Notes under the pieces: model-generated
The model's database searches: none
What the model was told of the DNA's origin: nothing
The model's input: the letters and a program-made list of their open reading frames with translations, nothing else
Made by a program: the position numbers and the translations under genes
Shown here: piece by piece, positions 1 through 6,665 of the stretch
Layout: each line of letters opens with the position of its first letter
Position numbering within the stretch: the stretch's first letter is position 1
From: a virus
Direction: 5' to 3' (one strand)
Length of the DNA stretch: 64,000 nucleotides
Virus record (IMG/VR): IMGVR_UViG_3300033150_001736
Location: 39,027 to 103,026 of that record

Positions 1-330
1 CTTTCTCAAATTGAGCAGATTATTCAAACTGAGTCTAAACCTACTGATGTGGGAGGGGAAGCTTTTATTCGTAAATATATTGATAGAGGAGTTGATTGGT
101 TTAAAGAACTTCTTTGGAGAATATATAATGTAGGTGATAAAGATTTACTTAAAGATATAACTGTAGCTTTAAGGATTCCTGAATATAGTCATTTGTCTCC
201 AGCTCTTTCTGTAGTGAGAGCTAAAAAAAGAAGAAAGGCTGTTAAGGTAGGTGTGAGAGTAACTGTAACAAAAAGGAATATAAGACATGGGAAAGGTTTT
301 ACCAAAGAAACTAGGAAACGTTTACGATAG
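1..330 (+). CDS. C-terminal part of an unrecognised phage protein (5' partial)
   Basis: The frame is open from base 1 to the TAG at 328-330, so the gene probably starts before the window; a GTG at 49 is only an internal candidate without a clear ribosome binding site. The last 45 residues are very basic (KKRRKAVKVGV and RKRLR), as in proteins that touch DNA or a nucleic-acid-filled capsid. It overlaps the next gene by 44 bases and belongs to the structural operon. I do not recognise the family. Confidence 0.6.
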   Translation, partial: LSQIEQIIQTESKPTDVGGEAFIRKYIDRGVDWFKELLWRIYNVGDKDLLKDITVALRIPEYSHLSPALSVVRAKKRRKAVKVGVRVTVTKRNIRHGKGFTKETRKRLR

Positions 331-664
331 TTTTGAATTTAGTAGAGATGATAATTTTGTAGGAACTGAATTTAAGCAAAATTTTGTAGCTAGTTTATCT
401 TCAACTGTAAGAGATATAAGAGTAGTTTTTAATGATGATAGTTTATCTAATGTTCTTGTTAGAGGTGTCATTAGAAACTTTGCAGATGATAATAAGCAGA
501 TAATTTTTGAAAGTTATGGTAATGGTTTTTTTAACAGAAATGATGATAAGATAAATTTAGGAGCAGGACAATACTTTGGAATTGAAACTATAGCATTGGA
601 TACAGGCACCCCTCCTGGTGGTAAAGTTGTGTTAGTAATGAAATCCAACAACTGGAGAGATTAA
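287..664 (+). CDS. Small structural-operon protein, unknown
   Basis: This gene encodes 125 aa from the ATG at 287, overlapping the end of the previous gene, and its TAA shares its last base with the ATG of the next gene (664). The protein has mixed beta-type composition, with a Pro-Gly turn (TGTPPGGKVVLV) near the C-terminus and no membrane segment. Position among connector and tail genes and size fit a neck, head-completion or tail-completion protein, but no motif proves it. No family was recognised. Confidence 0.65.
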   Translation: MGKVLPKKLGNVYDSFEFSRDDNFVGTEFKQNFVASLSSTVRDIRVVFNDDSLSNVLVRGVIRNFADDNKQIIFESYGNGFFNRNDDKINLGAGQYFGIETIALDTGTPPGGKVVLVMKSNNWRD

Positions 665-1533
665 TGGGAGCACAGTTCTCAGGTTTTGATTCTGAAAATC
701 TTTATACAAATCCTGAAGGAGTTATTGTTACTCTTAAAGGGATAAGTAAAAGATTGAAGATATTTTTTGAAGATTCTAATAATGATCCTTATGATCCTAA
801 TGATATAAAATTAACTGTTCAGGATGAGAAAGATAATATTATTGTTCAGGATGATCTTGCTAGCGGTTTAATTGAGAAAGAAAGTGTTGGGGTTTTTTAT
901 ATTGATGCTGTGAATAGTACTTATGTTCCTAACTATGATCTTGTGGTTAATGCTCCTAAACATTATACTTTGCAATGGCAATGGCAGGATGTGTCTGCTG
1001 GAGAATGGTTTTTGATTCTTTCTTACCTTAGTGTTCTTAGGAACTCTACATTTGGTTGGTTTCCTAGATTGAAAAATGAGTTGGATAAAGCATTTAAATT
1101 AGTAGGAGATGCAAGGATAGGATATACAGATGCAAACCTTATGTATTATTTACAGGGAGGGTTAGATGAGATTAACACTTTTCCTCCTGTAACTGGATTT
1201 ACATTAGATAATTATCCTAAAACTTATGGTCAACTTTTAATTGATTCTGCAACTGTGGTGGGGATTACATCACAAGCTATGTTTGCTATTGATACGGATG
1301 TGGGCGCTTTTTCAGATCAAGGATTCTCATTTACTTTAGATCACTTTAGTAAGTTAAATAGTATGATGACATCATTACTTGCTAAAATAAAAGATCAATT
1401 AAGAATGTTTAAAATGGAGTTTACAAGTATTGGAGGAGTGCAGGTACAGATGGTTCCTTCATTTCCATTTTATACTTTTTTACGAACAGCTCCAGCGGGA
1501 TCATTGTTTAGAAATTTCTTTGTTTCGGGTTAA
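664..1533 (+). CDS. Virion structural protein, neck/connector region
   Basis: This gene encodes 289 aa. The N-terminal 120 residues look like a beta-sandwich (alternating hydrophobic strands, acidic turns such as NDPYDPNDIKL). A second part contains the pattern DANLMYYLQGGLDEINTFPP followed by TLDNYP and a SDQG-type turn. From memory this combination recurs in tailed-phage virion proteins encoded near head-tail connector genes. It starts on the last base of the preceding stop codon and is followed by a TAATAA. The precise role (adaptor, tail terminator or decoration) cannot be read from sequence. Confidence 0.65.
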   Translation: MGAQFSGFDSENLYTNPEGVIVTLKGISKRLKIFFEDSNNDPYDPNDIKLTVQDEKDNIIVQDDLASGLIEKESVGVFYIDAVNSTYVPNYDLVVNAPKHYTLQWQWQDVSAGEWFLILSYLSVLRNSTFGWFPRLKNELDKAFKLVGDARIGYTDANLMYYLQGGLDEINTFPPVTGFTLDNYPKTYGQLLIDSATVVGITSQAMFAIDTDVGAFSDQGFSFTLDHFSKLNSMMTSLLAKIKDQLRMFKMEFTSIGGVQVQMVPSFPFYTFLRTAPAGSLFRNFFVSG

Positions 1534-1547
1534 TAAGGAGATATTAA

Positions 1548-2633
1548 ATGAAAAAGAAATCATTGGAACTTTGGGAACCGGCTTCTAATTATTTAGGGGA
1601 AGATTTTAGAGATTATTATATAGGTCCTTCTATTAGTAGAGATAGTGGTGCTCTTGAAAAATCTAATTTTGAAGTGGCTTTGGAGATGTTAGGGGGAGAA
1701 GGTGATGGGGTTAGTGTTGAAAGATTTAGTCATTGGGCGGTAGGATGGATTGAGGTTATTTTAGTTCACAAAGATGCCTCAGATAAAATTGCTATATTGG
1801 AAGATATTGAAAGACGATTGGAAGATTATCCTATTCTTGATGAATATGATTATTCAGAAAAAGAAAGTGAGGAGATTACTGAGAATTATAATTCATGGGG
1901 AAAAGATTATATTATAAACATCATAAATTTGGATGAACTCATGGATTTTAATTTTGATTCTTTATCTGATGAAACTAGAGCAACAATTGAAGATTCCTTG
2001 TGGAATCTTTATAGAAATAATGCTGAATACACAGGATCAGAAGTAGATGTTGATGAAAGAGGAGTAGAGGAGGATTGGAAAAGAGAAATTAAAAGATTGT
2101 CGGAAAAAGGAATTAACTTTATATATACTTATGATGGGATGATAGTTGGTGTTTGGGGGGAATCTGATATAGAAGAACTGAAACAATATTATGGGGAAGA
2201 TGAAATCAAAGCTCTTCCTGAACATGAGCCAGTTCCTAAAGAGCAGATGAGTTTGCCTTTTGAAAGTAAAAAAGCTCAGGAATTTGAAGTAGTGAATCCT
2301 GAAGATGAGGATTTTTGGAAAAATACATATCTGATTTATCTCGGACCTTTTGGAAGCAAGTTTGTTGTTTATGCTGATAATGAGGATGATGCTCTTGATT
2401 ATTTGATTGATTATGCTGACGAGAAAAATTATAAAGGCTTCTTTTTGGATGATGAGAAAATTAATGAACTTGAAGAAGAGGGATGTTTAGATGAATATAT
2501 AAGTGGTGGGAATTATGGAAAGTATTTAAGTTTTCCAGAGAATGAAGTTAGGATTAAAAGAATAAAAAGTTTAAGTTTTATAAATTCTTCTAAATATAAA
2601 AAGCTCAAGAGTTTAAGCCTGGAGATAAAGTAG
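1548..2633 (+). CDS. Two-domain phage accessory protein, C-terminus apparently frameshifted
   Basis: This gene encodes 361 aa with a good AAGGAG site before the ATG. Residues 25-105 match a family common in phages and plasmids: a GPxxxRDSxxLxxSNFEVAL segment, then a VxRxSHWAVGWIE segment, then LEDYPxLDExDYS. Residues about 255-345 resemble a second widespread phage domain (YLIYLGPFG, then ADNEDDALDYL, then SGGNYGKYL). Neither has a known biochemical function. The last residues (KLKSLSLEIK) look out of place, because a coherent continuation lies in the -1 frame from 2603 to 2734 (separate entry). It sits inside the structural operon but is probably non-structural. Confidence 0.7.
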   Translation: MKKKSLELWEPASNYLGEDFRDYYIGPSISRDSGALEKSNFEVALEMLGGEGDGVSVERFSHWAVGWIEVILVHKDASDKIAILEDIERRLEDYPILDEYDYSEKESEEITENYNSWGKDYIINIINLDELMDFNFDSLSDETRATIEDSLWNLYRNNAEYTGSEVDVDERGVEEDWKREIKRLSEKGINFIYTYDGMIVGVWGESDIEELKQYYGEDEIKALPEHEPVPKEQMSLPFESKKAQEFEVVNPEDEDFWKNTYLIYLGPFGSKFVVYADNEDDALDYLIDYADEKNYKGFFLDDEKINELEEEGCLDEYISGGNYGKYLSFPENEVRIKRIKSLSFINSSKYKKLKSLSLEIK

Positions 2634-2734
2634 AAGTTTTGGTTGATGATAAACAACCTTATTTATCGTATGAGGGTGAAATAGATAAAGTTTTGAGTGA
2701 AATGGGGAGTGAAGTTTTATCACAGATAAAATAG
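2603..2734 (+). other. Out-of-frame continuation of the 1548 gene (frameshift relic or recoding)
   Basis: In the -1 frame relative to the upstream gene, 43 codons are open from the A-run at 2598-2602 to the TAG at 2732. They read AQEFKPGDKVEVLVDD and onward, a KOW/SH3-like beta start. The same KKAQEF string occurs in frame earlier in the upstream protein (about residue 243). The segment has no start codon of its own. A one-base deletion in the A-run, or -1 slippage there, would join it to the 1548 gene. The site T AAA AAG is only a partial slippery heptamer. Confidence 0.5.
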
Positions 2735-2752
2735 TAATTAAAGGAGGAAAAA

Positions 2753-3010
2753 ATGTTAAATTTAGTTATTGTGGGGTCAATTTGTTTGGTGATTGGTATT
2801 ATATCCGGTTATATTATTTCTAATTTGAAGCAGGTTAAGAATTTTGAATCTCAAATGCAAAAAGAAATAGAAAAGATAAAGTTTCAAGGGAAGAAGGAGA
2901 TTGATAACTTTGAAGCAGAGATTGAAAATAAAGTAAATTTAGGAAAAGAAGCTAAGAATATTTTGGTTGAGAATATAAAAAAGATGAAAGAGCAACTAGA
3001 GAATCTTTGA
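2753..3010 (+). CDS. Small membrane-anchored coiled-coil protein
   Basis: This gene encodes 85 aa, preceded by AAAGGAGG at good spacing. Residues 2-24 form one hydrophobic segment (LVIVGSICLVIGIISGYII); the rest is a charged, Lys/Glu-rich helix with heptad character, probably a coiled coil. This is the layout of small phage inner-membrane proteins, including spanin-like and superinfection proteins, but nothing more specific is visible. A broken reading frame starts four bases downstream. Confidence 0.65.
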   Translation: MLNLVIVGSICLVIGIISGYIISNLKQVKNFESQMQKEIEKIKFQGKKEIDNFEAEIENKVNLGKEAKNILVENIKKMKEQLENL

Positions 3011-3013
3011 AAA

Positions 3014-3190
3014 ATGAAAATTATTGATAATGAAAAAAGTAATTAAATTGATTTTGATACTTATGATGAAGCTATGGACTATGCTAAGTCTTTAACTGAG
3101 AATTGATGAGAAACAGTTAAAATTTATGAAGATGGAATAAAAGAATCTGTTGGTTGTGTTGATAAAGAAGGTGATGGTAAATTTCATTAA
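3014..3190 (+). pseudogene. Small gene interrupted by three stop codons
   Basis: From the ATG at 3014 a single frame reads like a 58-residue protein except for TAA at 3044 and a TGA TGA pair at 3104-3109, before a final TAA at 3188. The readable parts are DFDTYDEAMDYAKSLTEN and ETVKIYEDGIKESVG. Trp-Trp at the double TGA would fit well, consistent with G-to-A decay of TGG codons. Neighbouring full-length genes use TGA and TAA as stops, so standard decoding cannot make the protein. I read this as a relic. Confidence 0.45.
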
Positions 3191-3216
3191 TTTAGATTTT
3201 TGAGAAATTATTTATT

Positions 3217-3960
3217 ATGGGGATAATTGAAATATCAAAAGAATTAAGAAATTGGATAATCCTGATTGTAGTTTTAGGAGTATTGGGGTTGGTAGGTTGT
3301 CTATATGGAAAGAACTATATAGACAATAAAAATAAACAAATAAATGATCTTGAGAAAAAACTGAGAGAGAAACCTAAAGTTGAAATCAAGTACCAGGATA
3401 GGGTAGTTGAAAAGGAAGTTATCAAATATAAAGATAGATGGCGTGTAAAGACGGAAGAGAGGATAGTCTATAAAGAACCCTCACTGGAGGTGCAAAAGGC
3501 ATTTTTGATCTATTGCGAAGCATGTGAGAAGGAAAATATATCTCCTTTGATAAGTATAGATGCTCTGAGATTCAAATGCACTGCTAATATCTGCAATCAG
3601 GAAGAATCAGAATGTGATGTGCAGGAGGGATATACGATTGTTAAAGAAAAAGAAATTAAAGATAAAATAGCTAAAATTTCTGTGATTGGTGGTTATGAAT
3701 TTGTAAATAAAGGTATGATGATAGGAGCTAGTTTTATAGATTATAAAGGAATAACAGTGGGAGCAGATATGGTTTCTGATTTTGAAAATGCTGAAAATTC
3801 AGGAATTGGAGGGTTTGTAGGGTATAGACCACAAACTAAGAAATGGAAATTGAATACAGTTGTTGGAGTAGGAGCTTTAAGTCATTTTGATGATTTTTCT
3901 GAGATAGGACTTCAAGGTTTCATAGGTTTTAATATAATTGATCGGAAGAGTAGAAAATGA
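3217..3960 (+). CDS. Membrane-anchored protein with coiled coil and beta-rich C-terminal domain
   Basis: This gene encodes 247 aa. Residues 13-32 form a strong N-terminal transmembrane helix. They are followed by a charged coiled coil (about 33-85) and a central part with cysteines (YCEAC near 95-99, CTANIC, SECDV). The C-terminal third has repeated glycine-rich strands of outer-membrane-barrel flavour (GGYEF, GASFIDYKG, GGFVGYRP). It overlaps the next gene by four bases (ATGA). The arrangement would suit an inner-membrane protein spanning the periplasm, as in lysis or phage-exclusion proteins, but the family was not recognised. Confidence 0.6.
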   Translation: MGIIEISKELRNWIILIVVLGVLGLVGCLYGKNYIDNKNKQINDLEKKLREKPKVEIKYQDRVVEKEVIKYKDRWRVKTEERIVYKEPSLEVQKAFLIYCEACEKENISPLISIDALRFKCTANICNQEESECDVQEGYTIVKEKEIKDKIAKISVIGGYEFVNKGMMIGASFIDYKGITVGADMVSDFENAENSGIGGFVGYRPQTKKWKLNTVVGVGALSHFDDFSEIGLQGFIGFNIIDRKSRK

Positions 3961-4280
3961 AAAAAATAAGAATATATGAGAAACTTAAAGGTTGGAAATT
4001 AAAATGGTATGTTGCTGGATGGGATGATTTGGATTTGGCAAGAAAATGGTATGAGGCAGGATGGGACAATCCTACCTCAGCTATGGGTTTTTATGAAGCT
4101 GGTTGGTTAGACCCTATATTAGCTCTTGAATGGAAAAAATCTGGATGGAGTGGGATTGATGCTGATTATGCTCTGAAATATTATAATAAAGGTTTTGATC
4201 CTTCAGAGGCTCTTCATTTTTTTGAAGATGAAGGTTTAAGACCTGATGAAGCTTTGGAGATGATGAAAAATGACGTTTAA
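3957..4280 (+). CDS. Short protein made of AGW-type tandem repeats
   Basis: This gene encodes 107 aa, coupled to the previous gene through ATGA. Nearly the whole protein is a degenerate repeat of about 14-17 residues with the pattern Tyr/Trp-x-x-Ala-Gly-Trp-x-x-Pro-x-x-Ala-x-x-Trp/Tyr. Copies can be seen at VAGWDDLDLARKWY, EAGWDNPTSAMGFY, EAGWLDPILALEW, KSGWSGIDADYALKYY, NKGFDPSEALHFF and DEGLRPDEALEMM. Each copy looks like a helical hairpin with an N-terminal Asp-Pro cap, so the fold is probably a small solenoid. Function unknown. Confidence 0.65.
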   Translation: MKKIRIYEKLKGWKLKWYVAGWDDLDLARKWYEAGWDNPTSAMGFYEAGWLDPILALEWKKSGWSGIDADYALKYYNKGFDPSEALHFFEDEGLRPDEALEMMKNDV

Positions 4281-4485
4281 TGAGATTATGGATGTTCTTC
4301 AGAGTATGGCTTTTGATGTTCCTGAGTATCGTGATAAAATAAGAGAAGTTGCTATGTCTATTGAAAGTAAAAGAAATCGTTTGAGAGATTATGTTAATGA
4401 ATTAGAAGAATTATCTTATTATTATAATGATAAAGAATTAGAAGATATTTTTAAGAAACTTGATAATGTTGTGTATGGAGATTAA
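4270..4485 (+). CDS. Small acidic helical protein, unknown
   Basis: This gene encodes 71 aa, beginning inside the end of the preceding repeat protein (11-base overlap) and ending immediately before the next gene. It is predicted almost entirely helical and rich in Glu, Asp, Lys and Tyr. No cysteines, membrane segment or known motif. Its placement suggests co-translation with its neighbours. Confidence 0.55.
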   Translation: MTFNEIMDVLQSMAFDVPEYRDKIREVAMSIESKRNRLRDYVNELEELSYYYNDKELEDIFKKLDNVVYGD

Positions 4486-4488
4486 TTG

Positions 4489-5427
4489 ATGGTATATTGG
4501 GGAAGGAATCCTAATAAAGTTATAGATCAATGGTGTGAACTTGATCGAGTAAGAAAACAAGTAGAAACAGGCAGAGATATTATTCAAATTAGAGCTAATT
4601 TGTGGATGGTGATAAATGATGGTGTAACTTGTTCTTGTAAGAAGAACGAAGGATTTGATAAACTTTGTTTTACTTGTTATGGAACTGGATTTATAGGTGG
4701 ATTTAGGAAGATAATAAACTTTTATAATACATTAAGTGCTACTGGATCAGTAAGTTATAATCAGAATGGGGTTGTTTCTTCTATTTCCAATCCTCTTTTG
4801 GTTAATATAGAGCAAGTTACAGATATTCTTCCTTTTAGATATAGACTTGTAGATGGAGAAGGATCAGGAACTATTGAGTGGACTGGGTTAGATTTATCTG
4901 ATATTTATGATTTTCAGTTTGATAATAGAGCTTTTTTGAGAGATACAGATTTAGGAACTGCTGAAGTATCTGTTGACATTAATGTTGATGCTTCGGGTTA
5001 TGTACCAATTACAACTTTGGTTGGGAATGATTTTGTAGGAGCTCATAGTGCTGATGTGAGAATATCTTTGAGTAGAAGTGATTTGAGTATGAGAAGCCCT
5101 CTATTTGAAATTTTGAGGATACGGGGAAGGAAAATCAAGAAAGATGTAGATTATATAATAATTTCAAAAAGTAGAGGACCAGAAGATGAAGCTTTTGAAA
5201 GAACTGGAAAGATTGATATTGAAAGTGGTATATCTGGATTGTGGACCATACTTGAATTTGAGATTACCCCAAAAGCTCTAATTGAGATGATTGATTCTCC
5301 ATTTACTGGTAATAGGTATCAATTATTTAATTTTAGAAGATCATTTTGGAAAGACAAAACTTTCAGGCAGATTTTTGACGGGCGTATGATATCTCGTGAT
5401 CGTGAGATTTTCAATGAGGTTTTTTAA
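4489..5427 (+). CDS. Virion protein with cysteine cluster, neck/tail region
   Basis: The protein has 312 aa if the ATG at 4489 is used (a TTG lies just upstream). A cysteine cluster near residues 47-66 (TCSCKKNEGFDKLCFTCYGT) resembles a zinc-binding knot and leads into a GFIGGF turn. From memory, CYGTGFxGG-type knots occur in tailed-phage structural proteins. The rest is beta-rich. It lies directly before another structural gene with no gap. Head-tail connection or tail completion is the likely role; this is inference from context. Confidence 0.65.
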   Translation: MVYWGRNPNKVIDQWCELDRVRKQVETGRDIIQIRANLWMVINDGVTCSCKKNEGFDKLCFTCYGTGFIGGFRKIINFYNTLSATGSVSYNQNGVVSSISNPLLVNIEQVTDILPFRYRLVDGEGSGTIEWTGLDLSDIYDFQFDNRAFLRDTDLGTAEVSVDINVDASGYVPITTLVGNDFVGAHSADVRISLSRSDLSMRSPLFEILRIRGRKIKKDVDYIIISKSRGPEDEAFERTGKIDIESGISGLWTILEFEITPKALIEMIDSPFTGNRYQLFNFRRSFWKDKTFRQIFDGRMISRDREIFNEVF

Positions 5428-6366
5428 TTGTCTGATATAATAACAGGATTCGAGAGACTGAGTGATTTTGTAAGAAGCACTTTTGTTTCTAGGATATCAG
5501 AATTTTTTAGTGCTCAAGATGGATTTTTAAGAGCTGTAGTTTCTGAAGTTCCAAATATAGAAAAGTATGAGATAACGGAAAATCAGGAAAGATTTTCAAG
5601 TTCAGTTCATATTCAGAGATATTTTGCTGATCTTTTTGAAAAATTACCTTTGATAGCTATAACAACTACAGGAGCCAGACAAGCTTTCAATCAGGTGGGA
5701 ATACAGGAATTTATGAATGAATATAATCCAGTTGTAATATCATCTTTGGATGCTCCTTACACTTTAGCCGATCAGGATGATCTTGTAGTAAAAATTAATG
5801 GTGTAGAATATACTATAATTTTTGAAAGTATAATGTTTGATGATATTACAGATGTTTCTATTAAAGAGTTTAAGGATGTTGTGGATCAACTATTAATTTT
5901 TTTGAGGTCTTATGACGTAGAAGGAAAGTTGGCTCTTAGAGATGTTTATTCAAGACCACTTGAGATAGTGGGTGGTTCAGCAGTGACAAAGTTAGGTTTT
6001 ACAAGTGGTCAAACTCCTGCTAATACTTTTATAAAATATTCTTTAATTTCTGAATCTATGGAAGCAGTTGTGGATATTGTAACTTCTGATAGAAATCAAA
6101 GAGTGGAAATTATGGATTTACTTTCTTCACTTTTTGGATTCTATGTTTTTGATAGATATCTTGGGCAATGGTTGGAGGAGGAAGGTTTTATATTCTTTAC
6201 AACTAATTATAGTAGGAGAGGAGAATCTGAAACTTTTTTGGATAATGCTCCTGTGGAAAAATTGTATTTTGATACTTTATCTATTCCGGTTAGAGCGTTT
6301 GTTCAAATTGATAGAGAGGAAAATTTTGAAGAATTGAATATATCGAAAGAAGGAATTATTCTGTGA
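5428..6366 (+). CDS. Virion structural protein upstream of the sheath gene, TTG start
   Basis: This gene encodes 312 aa starting with TTG immediately after the TAA of the previous gene; GAGG at about 5413-5418 serves as ribosome binding site and no ATG fits better. The protein is mixed alpha/beta without membrane segments or known motifs. Its place immediately before the tail sheath gene fits a tail terminator or neck protein. A non-coding stretch of about 300 bases follows. Confidence 0.6.
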   Translation: MSDIITGFERLSDFVRSTFVSRISEFFSAQDGFLRAVVSEVPNIEKYEITENQERFSSSVHIQRYFADLFEKLPLIAITTTGARQAFNQVGIQEFMNEYNPVVISSLDAPYTLADQDDLVVKINGVEYTIIFESIMFDDITDVSIKEFKDVVDQLLIFLRSYDVEGKLALRDVYSRPLEIVGGSAVTKLGFTSGQTPANTFIKYSLISESMEAVVDIVTSDRNQRVEIMDLLSSLFGFYVFDRYLGQWLEEEGFIFFTTNYSRRGESETFLDNAPVEKLYFDTLSIPVRAFVQIDREENFEELNISKEGIIL

Positions 6367-6422
6367 TTTTTAAAATTTTTTCAGTAAATTAGGTTATCAT
6401 AGAGAGTGTAAAAAGGAACTTT

Positions 6423-6486
6423 CTGAAACTTGATATTTATATTCAAATAGCTTCAAAGATGATTGGGATATTAAGCTAAGTTTCAG
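6423..6486 (+). other. Nested inverted repeats, possible structured RNA
   Basis: The gap between 6367 and 6665 lacks an intact gene. It holds CTGAAACTT (6423-6431) facing AAGTTTCAG (6478-6486), nine perfect base pairs. Inside, AGCTT (6449-6453) faces AAGCT (6473-6477), which abuts the outer arm, so the two stems could stack. The element ends about 20 bases before the RRXRR relic. It could be an RNA leader, a processing site or part of a decayed guide-RNA locus; the sequence shows only the pairing. Confidence 0.4.
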
Positions 6487-6506
6487 TAGTTAAGGAGATT
6501 GCTTAA

Positions 6507-6638
6507 ATGTAAAAAATTTTTGTGGTTGATAGGAAAGGAAAGTCATTTCTTTCGACTTGTTCTACAAGAGCAAGATTATTATTGAAGAAAAATAAAGCTA
6601 AAATTATATATGGTTTTCCATTCGTAATTCAGTTGTAA
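6507..6638 (+). pseudogene. Orphan RRXRR-domain ORF with a stop at codon 2
   Basis: An AAGGAG site (6492-6497) is followed by ATG TAA at 6507, then by 41 open codons ending with TAA at 6636. They read KIFVVDRKGKSFL, then CSTRARLLLKKNKAKI, then GFPFVIQL. This is the hallmark of the RRXRR domain, the N-terminal domain of IscB nucleases also found alone: a VxDxxGK start, CxxxRARxLL, and PFxIxL. The TAA directly after the ATG suggests an AAA-to-TAA nonsense change. A GTG at 6522 is the only in-frame rescue and lacks a ribosome binding site. No HNH or RuvC nuclease part follows. Confidence 0.55.
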
Positions 6639-6665
6639 ATTGAATAAAAAGGGAGGTCATGTAAG

